Below are positions 62,952 through 64,000 of a DNA stretch of 64,000 nt, in pieces. Numbering within the stretch: position 1 is the stretch's first letter; the number at the start of each line of letters is the position of its first letter. The notes beneath the pieces are model-generated. The model searched no databases and was not told where the DNA came from. It saw only the letters and a list, made by a program, of their open reading frames with translations. The translations under genes and the position numbers were made by a program. The stretch is from Castellaniella sp. S9 (GTDB taxonomy: Bacteria > Pseudomonadota > Gammaproteobacteria > Burkholderiales > Burkholderiaceae_B). The stretch lies in the NCBI RefSeq assembly GCF_027257175.1, contig NZ_JAPFGD010000003.1, positions 208,865 to 272,864 on the forward strand. Reading direction: 5' to 3'.

Positions 62952-62978
62952 GCGGCGGGCATCCGCCGCTTTCCTCTT
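62952..62978 (+). terminator. Hairpin with T-rich tail between dctP and dctQ of the tartrate operon
   Basis: GCGGCGG (62952-62958) and CCGCCGC (62963-62969) pair perfectly around a GCAT loop and are followed by TTTCCTCTT. As it lies between cotranscribed genes it is better read as an attenuator or mRNA-end stabiliser than a full stop. Confidence 0.6.
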
Positions 62979-62992
62979 GCGAGTCACGCCTC

Positions 62993-63508
62993 ATGAATAG
63001 AATGCTCGTCAACGCGGAAAGGACGATCTCGGCCTTGCTGCTGCTCATGCTGTTCCTGCTGATCGTGGCGCAGGTCCTCAGCCGCTATCTCTTCGCCCAT
63101 CCGTTCACCTGGACCGAGGAAGTAGCCCGCTACACGATGATCTGGCTGATCTTCATCGCAGCGGCCCAGGTGACGAGCACGGACGGGCATATCGCCATCA
63201 CACTGATCGACAAGGCCTTACCCGGCTGCATGGTGAAATGGGTGGTGGTGGTCTCGCGCCTGATCGTTGCCGGCGGCTGCGTGGCGCTGCTTCCCTACGG
63301 CTGGCGGTTCGTCTCCCGGATGTTCGCCATCTCGTCGCCGGCCGCCTCCATCCCCATGGGGTGGGTGTACTTGGCCAGTTTCGCGGGGATGGTGCTCATT
63401 GCCCTGCATTCCCTGATCAGTGCCTTGCTGGTCGCCCTGGACCGGATTCCGGCCACCGCGCCGCCGGAACAGCAAGAGACCGGCATCCTCGAGGAGCCCG
63501 CAGCATGA
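62993..63508 (+). CDS. dctQ: TRAP transporter small permease (DctQ type)
   Basis: The product is 171 residues with four hydrophobic helices. The family block HPFTWTEEVARYTMIWLIF lies between helices 1 and 2. Its stop overlaps the start of the large permease (ATGA). Part of the tartrate-type TRAP transporter. Confidence 0.9.
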   Translation: MNRMLVNAERTISALLLLMLFLLIVAQVLSRYLFAHPFTWTEEVARYTMIWLIFIAAAQVTSTDGHIAITLIDKALPGCMVKWVVVVSRLIVAGGCVALLPYGWRFVSRMFAISSPAASIPMGWVYLASFAGMVLIALHSLISALLVALDRIPATAPPEQQETGILEEPAA

Positions 63509-64000
63509 CCACCTTGATATGGCTGCTAGGCGGCGTGGCGGCGCTCATGCTGATGCGCGTGCCCGTTGCCTTTTCGCTGCTGATCCCCTCGCTGTTCTAC
63601 ATCCATTTTGCCGACGGCATCACCCTGACCATCGTCCTGCAGCGGATGACCTCGGGCGTGGACTCGTTCCCGCTGCTGGCCGTACCGATGTTCATCCTGA
63701 TGGGCAACCTGGCCAACCAGGCTGGGATCGCGGACCGCTTGTTCAACTTCGCGCTGGCGGCCTTGGGCCACGTGCGCGGCAGCCTGGGCTATGTCAACGT
63801 CGCCTCCAGCGTCGTCTTCTCGTGGATGAGCGGCTCGGCCATGGCAGACGCCGCCAGCTTGGGCAAGATCCAGGTGCCGGCCATGACGACCCGGGGATAC
63901 GACGAGCGGTTTTCCGTCGGCCTGACGGCAGCAGCGACGCTGATCGGACCCATCATGCCGCCCAGCGTCACGGCCGTGGTATACGGCGTCGTGTCGGGTG
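63505..64000 (+). CDS. dctM: TRAP transporter large permease (DctM type), cut by the window end
   Basis: The first ~165 residues are visible. The first helices (MTTLIWLLGGVAALMLMRVPVAFSLLI) and the family motifs SVVFSWMSGSAMADAASLGKI and GPIMPPSVTAVVYGVV are intact. The gene continues beyond the window. It completes the tartrate-linked TRAP transporter. Confidence 0.9.
   Translation, partial: MTTLIWLLGGVAALMLMRVPVAFSLLIPSLFYIHFADGITLTIVLQRMTSGVDSFPLLAVPMFILMGNLANQAGIADRLFNFALAALGHVRGSLGYVNVASSVVFSWMSGSAMADAASLGKIQVPAMTTRGYDERFSVGLTAAATLIGPIMPPSVTAVVYGVVSG

Noticed and set aside
1-64000. CRISPR array or riboswitch
   Set aside because: No regularly spaced short repeats and no conserved riboswitch core were seen when reading leaders of cysH, gdhA, kbl, hemA and the transporters.

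Overview
The window looks like chromosome of a GC-rich betaproteobacterium of the Alcaligenaceae type (Bordetella/Achromobacter-like). The evidence is the gene order hemA-prfA-prmC-grxD-ubiX, the abundance of TRAP and Liv-type transporters, standalone periplasmic binding proteins, an APS-reductase type of sulfate assimilation, and large autotransporter and filamentous adhesins. The genus assignment is an inference; no 16S gene is present.

Layout: 0-1.2 kb holds the C-terminal end of an MBG-repeat adhesin and a small PH-like membrane protein. 1.2-2.2 kb is a lone amino-acid binding protein. 2.3-10.4 kb is one long minus-strand operon (livG, acyl-CoA synthetase, livH, livM, livK-like, livF, PaaK-like ligase), divergent from a Crp-family regulator. 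A 16-bp palindrome lies between them. 11.2-14.2 kb is cysH-cysD-cysN. 14.5-16.7 kb is gdhA-ansA, 16.8-19.0 kb is kbl-tdh, and 19.4-22.0 kb is a periplasmic-sensor PAS-GGDEF-EAL protein. 22.0-25.6 kb is a TRAP operon divergent from a MarR/HpaR-type regulator, followed by two MFS transporters. 28.9-34.4 kb is a housekeeping operon (hemA-prfA-prmC-grxD-ubiX) ending in an HD-GYP phosphodiesterase.

A tRNA-Phe gene at 34.5 kb marks the start of an accessory stretch. A 44-bp exact direct repeat brackets about 1.2 kb that carries a doubly truncated, frameshifted IS1634-like transposase fragment and a RelE/HigB-type toxin-antitoxin pair. The toxin has a one-base frameshift near its end; the antitoxin is intact. 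AT-richer DNA follows, then a BCCT solute transporter, a cNMP/CBS/DUF294 regulator with its DEDD exonuclease partner, and the TrkA-TrkH potassium system. Together these look like an osmotic and ionic homeostasis module. 44-47.4 kb carries small envelope proteins (BON lipoprotein, EF-hand, glycine-zipper, SYLF) and a threonine-dehydratase-like enzyme.

47.6-54.1 kb is a catabolic minus-strand operon: D-2-hydroxyacid dehydrogenase, enolase-superfamily dehydratase, maleylacetate-reductase-like dehydrogenase and a TRAP transporter. Its substrate is not evident. It is divergent from a LysR regulator with a striking operator-like inverted repeat between them. A 1458-residue autotransporter follows. 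The window ends in a D-tartrate utilisation locus: LysR, D(-)-tartrate dehydratase, and a TRAP transporter cut by the window edge. In all three TRAP operons a stable hairpin sits between the binding-protein gene and the small-permease gene, which suggests differential expression of the binding protein.
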